Assembly: GCA_030540715.1 (NCBI GenBank)
Contig: JAUNVQ010000013.1
Location: forward strand, 1-64,000
Length of the DNA: 64,000 bases
Source of the DNA: Actinomycetaceae bacterium
Lineage (GTDB): Bacteria > Actinomycetota > Actinomycetes > Actinomycetales > Actinomycetaceae
Direction: 5' to 3'
The translations under genes and the position numbers were made by a program. Positions 9,784 to 17,773 of this stretch are shown here, one piece after another. The notes under the pieces are model-generated. The model made no database searches, was not told the origin of the DNA, and was given only the letters and a program-made list of their open reading frames with translations. The first letter of the stretch is position 1. Each line of letters opens with the position of its first letter.

Positions 9784-9949
9784 AGTCAGTGCCTTTCCTA
9801 GAATCTGTCATCATCTGTAGGGTACAGGGTGGTTACGTATGAAGCACACGCTTCGACGCGCTATAAATTTTATTGAATTGAGTGAAGTAATCCTACCCCT
9901 ATTTCTTGGGTAAATCGTTGAAAAGGGCTTCATGCATTGAAAAGTGGAA

Positions 9950-11590
9950 TTATTGGTTAAGATGCAACGTGGATTGTAGTATATGCAAGGCTTCGCGTCT
10001 GTCTGGTTTTCCTGTATTTGTTAAAGGAATTTCGTTAACAAATACTATCTGGCGTGGAGTTTTATAGTGTGCCATGTGGTTGTTAGTATGCTGTTGTAAC
10101 TGTGCGGCATCACCGTTGTGGCAACCTTGTGCTAACACAATGAGGGCAGCTACAGTATAGCCCCAACGTTTATCAGGAATGCCGCATACTACAGCATCTT
10201 CAACAGCTGGGTGCATACGTAAAACATTTTCTACGGCTACAGGGTGAACGCTGTGACCACCGGTCATTATGGTGTCGTGTGAGCGGCCGTGAAAATGTAG
10301 TGCCCCTGTTGAATCAAAACTTCCTATGTCGCCACTGAAAAGATAATCACCTATATGTGTGCCTCCTCCAGCGCATACGTTGCTACCGCCAACGCATATT
10401 TCACCACTGATATCAGGTGCGGTGATAAAACTCTTCGTGCTGTGGTTATACAGGGCTACCTTTGAATATTTCATCGGGTGTCCAAGTGCAGGGGAAGTCA
10501 GTGACAAACTCTTTGATGCGCAGCACATATCGTTATAGATGGCCCCTCCTGATGTTTGGGTCATTCCCCATACGTGAATGGGGTGAAAACCTCGGGTACA
10601 TAGTTCGTCACAGATGCGCCTACTCATTAGCGAGCCGCCAATGACGGGTGCGTAAAGGGCTGGCAGATTGTCTGCGTTAAAATCTGGAAGTTCCAACAGC
10701 ATGTCAATAACAGCAGGTACAGTAAAAAAACATTCAACACGGTGTTGGCGCATGTAGTGATAAAGTGTGTGTGGGCGAAGATCGGGGGGAATAACAACGC
10801 ATCCTCCATGTACAAAGGCATCAAGTGTGATGCCGTTAAAGGCGCCAATATGTGAAAGTGGCGCGGCAGTCATGACAGTTGCACGGGGGCGGTAGCCAAA
10901 TGCGTAACGATGATTAAGCCATGCCGAATAAATATTTTCCCAGGTTAAGGCTATAGGTTGTGCAAGCCCTGTTGTTCCTGAACTCCACATAAGCACATGG
11001 GCGTTATCAAGGCGTTCTGTGCAGATACTTTGTGGTTGTACTGGGAAGTGAAGCGGTGACATATCGGATGTATCAAGTGGTTGCCACAAGTTAGTGTGTG
11101 CAAGTACTTTGTTTTCATCGAAAGAAGTGGTCAAGGGCGCAATAGTATGGCCATCGGTACTGTTTAGTTGGTAAATGACACGTGGTGGTACTTGGTGAAG
11201 CATTTCGCGGTATTCGATAGGACCAAGCCTTGGGTCAATGGGCGTGAAAACTGCGTTTTTCATACTACAAGCCAGGTATAGGCACAGATGTGCGGGTGAG
11301 TTCGGTGCCATAAGAGCTACAATATCTTGTGCGTGAACAGAGTGGCTGTGTAAGACTTTGGTGTATCTAGTAACAATTTCTGCTACTTCGCTGCGTGTAT
11401 AGCAGTGGTCACGGGTAACAATACTGGCAGCATGTGGGGTTGTGGCGGCTATGTTAAAAAATGTTGATGGCCCGTAGGAACAATCGGGGGCGACAAGTGG
11501 TGGAAGTAGGGCAGGGGAGCCATGATGATGGTGCGCCTGTTTGGAGGGGGTGGTAAAAGGTGGAATAGTCACGAAGTAAGTGTAAAACAA
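9950..11590 (-). CDS. AMP-binding (ANL superfamily) acyl-CoA synthetase-like protein
   Basis: Relatives activate carboxylic acids as adenylates and form CoA thioesters; the substrate here is unknown. Core motifs are visible but altered: P-loop SSGTTGLAQ (the usual Lys at the ninth position is Gln), VWGMTQTSGG (usual Glu in GMTE is Gln), YLFSGDIGS (usual TGD) and the hinge GRSHDTIMTGG. The C-terminal catalytic Lys is kept in NTGKPDRR. The apparent start is a TTG giving MFYTYF; GTG at 11572 is an alternative, and neither has a clear ribosome site. No menaquinone, siderophore or fatty-acid genes are nearby to suggest a pathway. Substitutions at conserved positions suggest an unusual substrate or reduced activity. 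Confidence 0.75.
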   Translation of the reverse strand: MFYTYFVTIPPFTTPSKQAHHHHGSPALLPPLVAPDCSYGPSTFFNIAATTPHAASIVTRDHCYTRSEVAEIVTRYTKVLHSHSVHAQDIVALMAPNSPAHLCLYLACSMKNAVFTPIDPRLGPIEYREMLHQVPPRVIYQLNSTDGHTIAPLTTSFDENKVLAHTNLWQPLDTSDMSPLHFPVQPQSICTERLDNAHVLMWSSGTTGLAQPIALTWENIYSAWLNHRYAFGYRPRATVMTAAPLSHIGAFNGITLDAFVHGGCVVIPPDLRPHTLYHYMRQHRVECFFTVPAVIDMLLELPDFNADNLPALYAPVIGGSLMSRRICDELCTRGFHPIHVWGMTQTSGGAIYNDMCCASKSLSLTSPALGHPMKYSKVALYNHSTKSFITAPDISGEICVGGSNVCAGGGTHIGDYLFSGDIGSFDSTGALHFHGRSHDTIMTGGHSVHPVAVENVLRMHPAVEDAVVCGIPDKRWGYTVAALIVLAQGCHNGDAAQLQQHTNNHMAHYKTPRQIVFVNEIPLTNTGKPDRREALHILQSTLHLNQ

Positions 11591-11644
11591 AGAGGGCGGC
11601 GGCTAATAATCTTTGCCTGCGGCTACATGAAGGGGTGTTCACTT

Positions 11645-11674
11645 TTGCCTGCGTGAACCGTGGGGGAGTAGCAT
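11645..11674 (+). promoter_or_regulatory. Candidate promoter for tsaD
   Basis: TTGCCT and TAGCAT are separated by 18 bases, about 40 bases upstream of the tsaD ATG, in the divergent region with the acyl-CoA synthetase-like gene. Confidence 0.4.
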
Positions 11675-11713
11675 CGAAGAAAAGAGAGATGTGATGCAAA
11701 GGATGGAATCCCT

Positions 11714-12760
11714 ATGAGCGCACAGCCGTTAATCTTGGGAATTGAGTCAACCTGTGACGAAACGGGCGTGGCTTTAGTACGTGGTAAAACACTGTTGTCG
11801 AATGTGGTTGCTACTTCGATGGATGAGCATGCCCGTTACGGGGGAATTATTCCAGAGATCGCTTCACGTGCTCATCTTGAGTCATTTTTACCAGTGTTAA
11901 CTCAGGCTGTGGAACAAGCCGGCGTGGCATTAGATGAAATTGATGCTATTGCGTGTGCGGCTGGGCCTGGATTAGTGGGGTCGTTGACGGTGGGGATCTC
12001 TGCCGCGAAAGCTCTGGCTGTCGCATTCGATAAACCGCTTTATGGTGTTAATCATGTGATTGGTCACCTAGCAGTTGATGCTCTGGTTGATGGTGACTTT
12101 CCAGAAGAATTTATTGGTTTAATTGTGTCTGGAGGCCACTCAAATCTGTTACATATTGGCAATATTGCCACCGATGTCAAAGAACTGGGCGCTACACTAG
12201 ATGATGCCGCTGGAGAGGCCTTCGATAAGGTAGGCCGTTTGATTGGCACACCTTATCCTGGGGGGCCACATGTGGATCGTTTGGCAGCTCAGGGTGATCG
12301 CCGTGCTATTCGTTTTCCACGGGGCCTTGGTGCTGGAAAAGATAAAGAGCGCTACAAATATGACTTTAGTTTCTCAGGGCTCAAAACAGCGGTATCACGG
12401 TACGTCAAGGCAATGGAAAAAACAGGTCACGACATTAATACAAAGGATTTGTGCGCAGGTTTTTCGGAGGCTGTCAATGATTCGCTAACTGCTAAAACGG
12501 TACGTGCTGCAAAAGACTATGGGTGCTCAACGATTGTTGTGGGTGGGGGATTTTCTGCAAACTCTCGTCTGCGTGAATTGCTGACTGAGCGTGCTCATGC
12601 CCAAGGTGTTGAGGTGCGGATGCCTCCGTTAAAGTTTTGTACTGACAATGGTGCGCAGATTGCCGCATTAGGATCCTTTGTTGTTCAGGCTGGAATAGCG
12701 CCAAGTCCCCGCGATTTTGGTCCTGATTCGCAAATGTCTTTAACAAAAACGTGTATGTAG
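11714..12760 (+). CDS. tsaD: tRNA N6-threonylcarbamoyladenosine transferase subunit TsaD
   Basis: Transfers the threonylcarbamoyl group from TC-AMP to A37 of ANN-decoding tRNAs. The N-terminal ASKHA motif is LGIESTCDETGVALV, the metal-binding His pair is in VNHVIGHLAV, and IVSGGHSNLLHI and GGGFSANSRLRELL are typical family blocks. Length is 348 residues. AAAGGATGG precedes the ATG. The enzyme making the TC-AMP donor is encoded separately at 57729-58409. tsaB and tsaE, often neighbours in actinobacteria, are not in the window. Confidence 0.96.
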   Translation: MSAQPLILGIESTCDETGVALVRGKTLLSNVVATSMDEHARYGGIIPEIASRAHLESFLPVLTQAVEQAGVALDEIDAIACAAGPGLVGSLTVGISAAKALAVAFDKPLYGVNHVIGHLAVDALVDGDFPEEFIGLIVSGGHSNLLHIGNIATDVKELGATLDDAAGEAFDKVGRLIGTPYPGGPHVDRLAAQGDRRAIRFPRGLGAGKDKERYKYDFSFSGLKTAVSRYVKAMEKTGHDINTKDLCAGFSEAVNDSLTAKTVRAAKDYGCSTIVVGGGFSANSRLRELLTERAHAQGVEVRMPPLKFCTDNGAQIAALGSFVVQAGIAPSPRDFGPDSQMSLTKTCM

Positions 12761-12766
12761 TAAACA

Positions 12767-12797
12767 GTGGGGCCCCAGCGTAACGCTGGGGCCCCAC
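12767..12797. terminator. GC-rich hairpin between tsaD and the P19 gene
   Basis: A perfect 14-bp stem (12767-12780 with 12784-12797) surrounds a three-base loop, six bases after the tsaD stop. There is no T-run on either side, so it may act as a bidirectional barrier or need Rho; the terminator role is inferred from its place between convergent genes. Confidence 0.65.
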
Positions 12798-12824
12798 GTA
12801 ACATGCGACGTGTTAAGGTAACAC

Positions 12825-13667
12825 TTACATTGTCATCTTCAAAGGTTCTGCTGCTTCGGCATCTTTCAGAGCCTTTTCTGCTTCAGGATCTTCAAACTTC
12901 GTCTTGGGGAAGTCTTTACATTCGGCTGGAGGATTCATAAAGTCTTCAACGGTGTTTGCCTTGACTTTATCCAGGTTCTCCTGGCTGATCTCCCAATCTT
13001 TTTCAACGGTCAAAGGCTTGAACCATTCAGAAACGGGAACGCCAGTGATGTAGTCAGAGTGAAGATCATAGTTCTTTGGTGGGAAGATGGTGATCTTCAT
13101 CTTGTACTTGCCAGGTTCAGTAATGGTATCCTTCTTCAAGTTGGTGCCATAATGCGAACCATCAATAGCGTTCATCGGCATCATCATGCCTGAATCAACT
13201 TCGCTGCCGTCCTCTTTGGTAAGAAGATACATAATGTGCAGATTTGCTGGTGTTTCGTCAACCGAGTAGCCATAGTTTGTGGCATAAGCATTGGCTTTGA
13301 GGTCAAGTTCGAGGTGCATCTGAGAATCTTTGTAATCAGCCATCTTCATGTCTGAGTTTGGATTGTCAGACATTTGTCCGGGCTGGAAGAACATAATGTT
13401 TCCAACGAAGGGGCCAAACTGATAGTCCTGTGGTCCTTCTTGTTCTTGAAGGCCACATGCATCAGGCTTACCTTCAGGGTTGTTAACTTTTACCGCACCT
13501 TCAGGTAGTTCTTCTTCAGCACCTGCGTCACCAGCTGGTTCTTCAGCTTTTTTGGTGTCATCAGTTTTTGCGTTATCGCCACCTTCATTGCTGGTACATC
13601 CAGCAAGGCTTGTAGCTGCCAGAATACCTGCAGCAAGAAGTGCGATTCCTTTGCGCTTTAGTGTCAT
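12825..13667 (-). CDS. P19/Tp34-family iron-uptake lipoprotein
   Basis: Surface lipoprotein that in relatives (Campylobacter P19, E. coli FetP) binds metal and assists an FTR1-type permease. The lipobox is SLAGC with Cys near residue 24, followed by a charged linker. The P19 core shows MHLELDL (His and Glu ligands), an MPMNAIDGSHYGTN block with Met, Asp and His candidates, and the GKYKMKITIFPP strand. Length is 280 residues, longer than P19 because of the linker and an acidic C-terminal tail. It lies 60 bases downstream of the FTR1 gene on the same strand, so the two are probably co-transcribed from the promoter near 15236. GGAG precedes the ATG. Confidence 0.9.
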   Translation of the reverse strand: MTLKRKGIALLAAGILAATSLAGCTSNEGGDNAKTDDTKKAEEPAGDAGAEEELPEGAVKVNNPEGKPDACGLQEQEGPQDYQFGPFVGNIMFFQPGQMSDNPNSDMKMADYKDSQMHLELDLKANAYATNYGYSVDETPANLHIMYLLTKEDGSEVDSGMMMPMNAIDGSHYGTNLKKDTITEPGKYKMKITIFPPKNYDLHSDYITGVPVSEWFKPLTVEKDWEISQENLDKVKANTVEDFMNPPAECKDFPKTKFEDPEAEKALKDAEAAEPLKMTM

Positions 13668-13727
13668 TTTCTTTCTCCTTTATCTTTCTCCCTTAAGGGA
13701 ATGTGCTCAATCGATTGTTTCGTGAGT

Positions 13728-15143
13728 TTATTCTTTTGTGTTTTCTGTATCAGCTTTCACTTGCTTGTTATATCGTCGGTTATTATTCCAGTGGGCAATA
13801 ATGAGCCATACACTTGCAACAAGTAAGATCATCTGTGGCAACAGGGTTTCTGCCTGGGGGAATATTCCTAGTTCAGGCATGTAGTATTTCATCCAAGGTA
13901 AGTTCGTCACTCCTTGAATAACGTCGGCTTCGCGCAGTTCCTGAACACCTTTACCAACGAAGGATATACACATAATGAAAAGCAAAATGGATGTTGCAAA
14001 GAAAATAGGTCGAACAGGAAGGCGTGCCCCACCAAAGCGGAATATGACAAAGATGATGGCTAAGACAATAACGCCGACAGCAAAGCCTGCGCCAATCCAC
14101 CACGGATTATGGCCTTCACCTGAGAATGCGGCAGTATAAAACAAGACCAGTTCAGCGCCCTCGCGAATAACTGCAAGGAACGCAGCAAAGATGAGGGCAA
14201 AAGCTGCTCCGCGTGACACAGAGGTTTTCACCATGCCCTGAATGTAGTCTGCCCAGTTCTTTCCAGATGTTTTAGACAGCATCCAGTTTGATACATAGAA
14301 TAACATCGCAACAGCTGCGAACATCGTGATGCCTTCAATAAGCTCTGAGGCTTGAGAAGCACCGCCAACAAGTATTTTCATGAGCCATGCCAGAAGGAAC
14401 GATAAGATAACGGCTGCGCCAGCACCCCAATACACGTATTTAGCAAGTTTTTTATGCTCAGCTTTGACAAGGTAAAGCACAATGGCAACCACCACAAGCA
14501 TTGCTTCCAGACCTTCGCGCAGCAAAAGTGTGAGTGAGGTGCCAAAATCAACCCAGTTCAATCGGGATTGATCCACTTTTTCTTTCACGTGATTCTTCTC
14601 GAGTAGGGCTTTGCCTGCGCTTTCGGGGGCGCCGTCTTGTAAAACACCATCAAGAACCATCGCGTCACGTGCAAGGCCAATCTTTAGCTCGGTCAGCTTT
14701 TTGTCAAGGTCGCAGTTTTCAGGATCATCTTTGAGTTCCTTTTTTGCAACAGAGAAACGACGTTCCATTTTGATTTTCCGATTACCAGCTAGACGCATGG
14801 ACTGCGGTTCAAGGTTGTTCTCGTACCAGCCAAAGTAGGCTTCATTAATATATTCGTATGCCTTGTCGTAGTCTTTTTTGTGATAGGCCTCTAAAGAATG
14901 ATCAAGTTCACCAGCCATACACAGTGCATAATCCTGATAAGTGCGGGGAGTACCATCGGCATTATGTACACCTTTTTCACAGATCGGCATTGGTGTAAAG
15001 TTATCTTTTTCAGTACCGATTGTTGCACGTGACTCGTGAGCAAAAGCCTGCGCAGGCAGCAGGAGGCAGATACCCGTAAGGGTGGTAACTGCGGCCATAA
15101 GAACAAGAATAAAAAATGATTTTCTTTGATGAGAATGCGACAT
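13728..15143 (-). CDS. FTR1-family iron permease
   Basis: Integral membrane iron importer of the FTR1/EfeU/FetM class. A signal-like N-terminus and an extracytoplasmic region of about 170 residues precede seven or so membrane segments. The two REGLE-type iron-binding motifs are LLLREGLEAML and VIREGAELVL, each within a helix as the family requires. Length is 471 residues. It is the first gene of a pair with the P19-like lipoprotein, the usual partner of FetM-type permeases. A TTGACT/TAACCT promoter overlapped by a DtxR-like box lies upstream, suggesting repression when iron is plentiful. AAGGAAA precedes the ATG. Confidence 0.94.
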   Translation of the reverse strand: MSHSHQRKSFFILVLMAAVTTLTGICLLLPAQAFAHESRATIGTEKDNFTPMPICEKGVHNADGTPRTYQDYALCMAGELDHSLEAYHKKDYDKAYEYINEAYFGWYENNLEPQSMRLAGNRKIKMERRFSVAKKELKDDPENCDLDKKLTELKIGLARDAMVLDGVLQDGAPESAGKALLEKNHVKEKVDQSRLNWVDFGTSLTLLLREGLEAMLVVVAIVLYLVKAEHKKLAKYVYWGAGAAVILSFLLAWLMKILVGGASQASELIEGITMFAAVAMLFYVSNWMLSKTSGKNWADYIQGMVKTSVSRGAAFALIFAAFLAVIREGAELVLFYTAAFSGEGHNPWWIGAGFAVGVIVLAIIFVIFRFGGARLPVRPIFFATSILLFIMCISFVGKGVQELREADVIQGVTNLPWMKYYMPELGIFPQAETLLPQMILLVASVWLIIAHWNNNRRYNKQVKADTENTKE

Positions 15144-15205
15144 TATAATAAGAGTTTCCTTAAAGCCTTCTTTAATCTTAAACCATGCGTTTAGGTGAAC
15201 AAATT

Positions 15206-15236
15206 TAAGGTTAGGCTATGAAGAAAGAACAGTCAA
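15206..15236 (-). promoter_or_regulatory. Iron-operon promoter with overlapping DtxR/IdeR-like box
   Basis: On the minus strand TTGACT (15236-15231), 17 bases, then TAACCT (15213-15208) form a good promoter for the FTR1 gene. The plus strand at 15206-15224 contains AGGTTAGGCTA, the left half and centre of the DtxR/IdeR consensus (TTAGGTTAGGCTAACCTAA); I count 13 of 19 matches, with the right half poor. The box covers the -10, where a repressor would block polymerase. Confidence 0.6.
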
Positions 15237-15262
15237 TCAACAGGATAAATAATGGACCTTGC

Positions 15263-15291
15263 TTGTAGAAAAAATTTGTCTAAAGTATAAT
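15263..15291 (+). promoter_or_regulatory. Candidate promoter reading into the gene-poor stretch
   Basis: TTGTAG, 17 bases, TATAAT: the -10 matches the consensus exactly. It is divergent from the iron-operon promoter and no annotated gene follows on this strand before rpoB. Confidence 0.5.
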
Positions 15292-15310
15292 GACACTTAT
15301 GTAGAAAGTA

Positions 15311-15326
15311 GTCATTATCATTTTCA
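15311..15326. promoter_or_regulatory. Fur-like AT-rich box
   Basis: GTCATTATCATTTTCA; on the minus strand this reads TGAAAATGATAATGAC, close to two GATAAT-type units of a Fur box. It lies about 20 bases downstream of the TATAAT at 15286. Metal control is suggested by the adjacent iron genes only. Confidence 0.35.
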
Positions 15327-15647
15327 AGAACTTTCCATTCTGACTGTCCATCCTGAATATCGGAATTCTAGTTAGTGTGTCATGGTGAAAAATCCAAAAA
15401 ATCATAGAGTCTTTTTGTGCAATGAAAAAAAGAAAAGCGTGTACGAACATTCTGACAAAACGTCAGAATGATTGTGGGGGTGGGTAATGTTTAGCGCTCT
15501 ACAAGTGTTAACACGACGGGAGGGCGCTATTTCTTGTTTCATGAATAGTTTAAGGCTTGACCAAGGTATGTGATGTGTCCTGTGAGGGATATAAAAGTTG
15601 AGTGGAGAAAGTGGGCAAGAATGTAGTGGACTAAAGGAGGTAGATTA

Positions 15648-15710
15648 ATGACCATCGGCCTGCTTAGTGCGTGCTGGCCGAGGTGTCTTGTTTGTGAAGG
15701 CAGTAAATAA
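15648..15710 (+). CDS. 20-codon frame with strong ribosome site
   Basis: AAAGGAGGT at 15633-15641 stands six bases before an ATG that opens a 20-residue frame (MTIGLLSACWPRC to the end EGSK). It overlaps the 3' end of the ECF ATPase gene on the other strand. The near-perfect Shine-Dalgarno sequence is the only evidence. It may be a small peptide, or the surviving start of a lost gene. Confidence 0.25.
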   Translation: MTIGLLSACWPRCLVCEGSK

Positions 15711-17214
15711 GGTCGGCACAGCTATTCATTAACTCAATGTCATGCGTTATCACAATAACAACATTGCCTTTTTGTGCAATACGCTGCAACATCTGAGTAA
15801 TCGTCCTCAAATGACGATAGTCCAGCCCGGAAGATGGTTCGTCGAAAATATATATCTTCTTGCGAGCAATATGAGCCGAAGCAATAACAAGACGCTGTTT
15901 TTGGCCACCTGATAGCGCCATAGGGTGCCTGTCTTTTTCATGAAGTAAACCGTAGTCATCAAGAACCTGACAGATCTGAACGTCTTTGCGTTGCGCGCTA
16001 TGAATACCAATCAGGAGTTCTTCTTGTGTGCTGGCACCAAAAAGTTGACGATGAACATCTTGCATCACGTAATAGCATAGGCGCCGGCGTTCCCTTCGCC
16101 GCAGACGATGTTCGTAAGTATCGGTGAACACAAAGTGACCCTTCGCATTGTTAAGACCACATATAGCGGCAGCTAAAGTTGATTTTCCAGCACCATTTTC
16201 CCCCACAAGAACGCATACTTTCCCCGAAGGAAAAAAAGCTCTGTCAATGTGAAGAACATTATGATCCTCATAGGAAAATTGCACATTAGTGAGGCGAAGC
16301 CCAGGAGCGCCAGAAGACGGGTCAATGTCACAACGAACGTCACCTTGATTGCGTGCAGAAAGAGCTAGACGAGAGTGGATTGTGCCCCTTGGTGGTGGCT
16401 GGAGGTGACAATCAACTCTGCGCATTTTTGGCGAGACAAGTGTGCGCAGACCACGTTGATGTGCTTGCTTATCTGTCATTGCGAAGAACTGTACGACGGA
16501 CATTTCTTCAACGATACGGCCCTGATCAACAATGCACACTCTGTCGATAAGTCCACGTAAAAAATGTAGACGATGCTCAGCAATTACCATAGTGGCATGA
16601 CGTTGACGAAGCTCTGCTAATACATGACGGAAATCATCAATAGCGTGCGCAGACAAATTGGATGTTGGCTCGTCAAAAAGATAGACCTGAGGGTTTTCCA
16701 CCATTGAAGCAGTACATGCAATAAGCTGTTTTTCACCTCCAGAAAGTGTAAAAATATTACGGTCTAGCAGATGGTGTGTTCCAATGCGGCGCGTGTTTTC
16801 GTTAATGCGTGCACGAATAATTGCAGGTTCAACTGACTGGTTTTCTAATGCAAAGGCAAGTTCAGCTGTGGTATCCGTAGTAAAAAACTGGGTGCGCGGA
16901 TTTTGAAATACAGTGGAGACTACTCGTCCGGTTTTCCATAGTTCCTCGTGGGCAACGTCAATACCGCATACGCAAACAGTTCCACTCAGCTTACCCGAGT
17001 GAAAATGGGGGATAAGGCCATTAATCGCACGAAGAATTGATGACTTTCCACAGCCAGAAGCTCCAACCAGCGCCACGGATTCGCCACGTTGAATACGTAG
17101 ATTAACTTTGCGCAGTCCTGTGATGTGGTGCTCTTTGGTGTTGTCACCGTGACCTGCGCTGTAGTGGAAAGAGAAGTCTTTTAAAACAACGGCATCGTTA
17201 TCATTGTATCCCAT
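15664..17214 (-). CDS. ECF-type ABC transporter ATPase, two fused nucleotide-binding domains
   Basis: Energising subunit of an energy-coupling-factor vitamin or metal importer, with EcfA and EcfA' fused. The first domain has Walker A GASGCGKSS, signature LSGGEKQ and Walker B VYLFDEPTSNL; the second has GENGAGKST, LSGGQKQR and IYIFDEPSSGL, each with a switch His (AEHRL, ITHDI). Length 516 is normal for the fused form. No EcfT or substrate-binding S gene is adjacent, although both are needed for transport; a possible membrane-protein remnant lies upstream. A TACGAT box six bases before the ATG suggests a leaderless message. The substrate cannot be told. Confidence 0.9.
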   Translation of the reverse strand: MGYNDNDAVVLKDFSFHYSAGHGDNTKEHHITGLRKVNLRIQRGESVALVGASGCGKSSILRAINGLIPHFHSGKLSGTVCVCGIDVAHEELWKTGRVVSTVFQNPRTQFFTTDTTAELAFALENQSVEPAIIRARINENTRRIGTHHLLDRNIFTLSGGEKQLIACTASMVENPQVYLFDEPTSNLSAHAIDDFRHVLAELRQRHATMVIAEHRLHFLRGLIDRVCIVDQGRIVEEMSVVQFFAMTDKQAHQRGLRTLVSPKMRRVDCHLQPPPRGTIHSRLALSARNQGDVRCDIDPSSGAPGLRLTNVQFSYEDHNVLHIDRAFFPSGKVCVLVGENGAGKSTLAAAICGLNNAKGHFVFTDTYEHRLRRRERRRLCYYVMQDVHRQLFGASTQEELLIGIHSAQRKDVQICQVLDDYGLLHEKDRHPMALSGGQKQRLVIASAHIARKKIYIFDEPSSGLDYRHLRTITQMLQRIAQKGNVVIVITHDIELMNSCADLIYCLHKQDTSASTH

Positions 17215-17220
17215 AGGCTT

Positions 17221-17226
17221 ATCGTA
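17221..17226 (-). promoter_or_regulatory. Candidate -10 box for leaderless ECF ATPase mRNA
   Basis: Minus-strand TACGAT is followed by six bases and then the ATG, matching the spacing of leaderless actinobacterial genes. No -35 match was found. Confidence 0.35.
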
Positions 17227-17337
17227 CCCTCATAAGAACAGGTAGTTGTGTTGGTACCATCTTGATAGTCCTTCTTTTGGCGCGTTATCTTTTCTTTTAC
17301 TACTACAGTGCGTAGTTTGAGTTCTTCATTCTTGATG

Positions 17338-17619
17338 TTAGGTGACAACTAGTGCATTGAACATGCAAAGTAACGGATATGCTAAAAGGATCCCACGAAG
17401 CGAGAAATCCTCTCCCGCATTTGTCACTGCGGGGATTAACGCGCGAAATCGCCCTCCAATAGTACCAATAATCTGTGAGACGAACCAGCATAAGATAAAT
17501 AAATTCGTCCCCACGATACCCCACAATATGGTGACCCGACGCACACCCAATGCTCAAAGTGAAGAAAAGTGCCGTGAACTTCCACACAAAAGGCCCAACG
17601 AACTGGAAAAAGATCCTTT
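17338..17619 (-). pseudogene. Possible remnant of a membrane protein gene
   Basis: Two overlapping minus-strand frames give continuous hydrophobic sequence if a frameshift near 17548 is assumed: FVGPFVWKFTALFFTLSIG, then VTILWGIVGTNLFILCW and ILLAYPLLCMFNALVV. This would be two or three membrane segments directly upstream of the ECF ATPase and on the same strand, as expected for a decayed EcfT or S component. I do not recognise the family. The rest of 17215-17773 shows no gene and must contain the rpoB promoter, which I could not place. Confidence 0.3.
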
Positions 17620-17773
17620 GTGATATCTATTCTGGATAGGTTGTGTTTGCTATGTCCGAGGTGAACTGTATCCCAACCGCCATTAAAGATGCGCCGGGCG
17701 GTAAACGGGACAGTATCAGGTAGGGGCCGCAAACACCTGTGCGCTAAGACGTAACTTGAGAAAAGGATACCTT

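Larger units (their letters stand above)
15237..15663. other. Gene-poor stretch with orphan signals
   Basis: No long reading frame is convincing here. It holds a plus-strand promoter candidate (15263-15291), a Fur-like AT-rich box (15311-15326), a hairpin (15448-15470; 9-bp stem, 5-base loop, no T-run) and, at the far end, a strong ribosome site before a 20-codon frame (15648-15710). This looks like the flanks of a gene that has been lost, or a small RNA locus. Confidence 0.45.

Noticed and set aside
9149..9820. A 223-residue Ala/Ser-rich frame on the plus strand
   Set aside because: It is the antisense of the Ala/Pro/Asp-rich N-terminus of the VWA protein; the signal peptide, domains and sorting motif are on the minus strand.
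17620..17773. Promoter for rpoB
   Set aside because: It must exist near here, but TTGTGT at 17641 has no matching -10 at the right distance.
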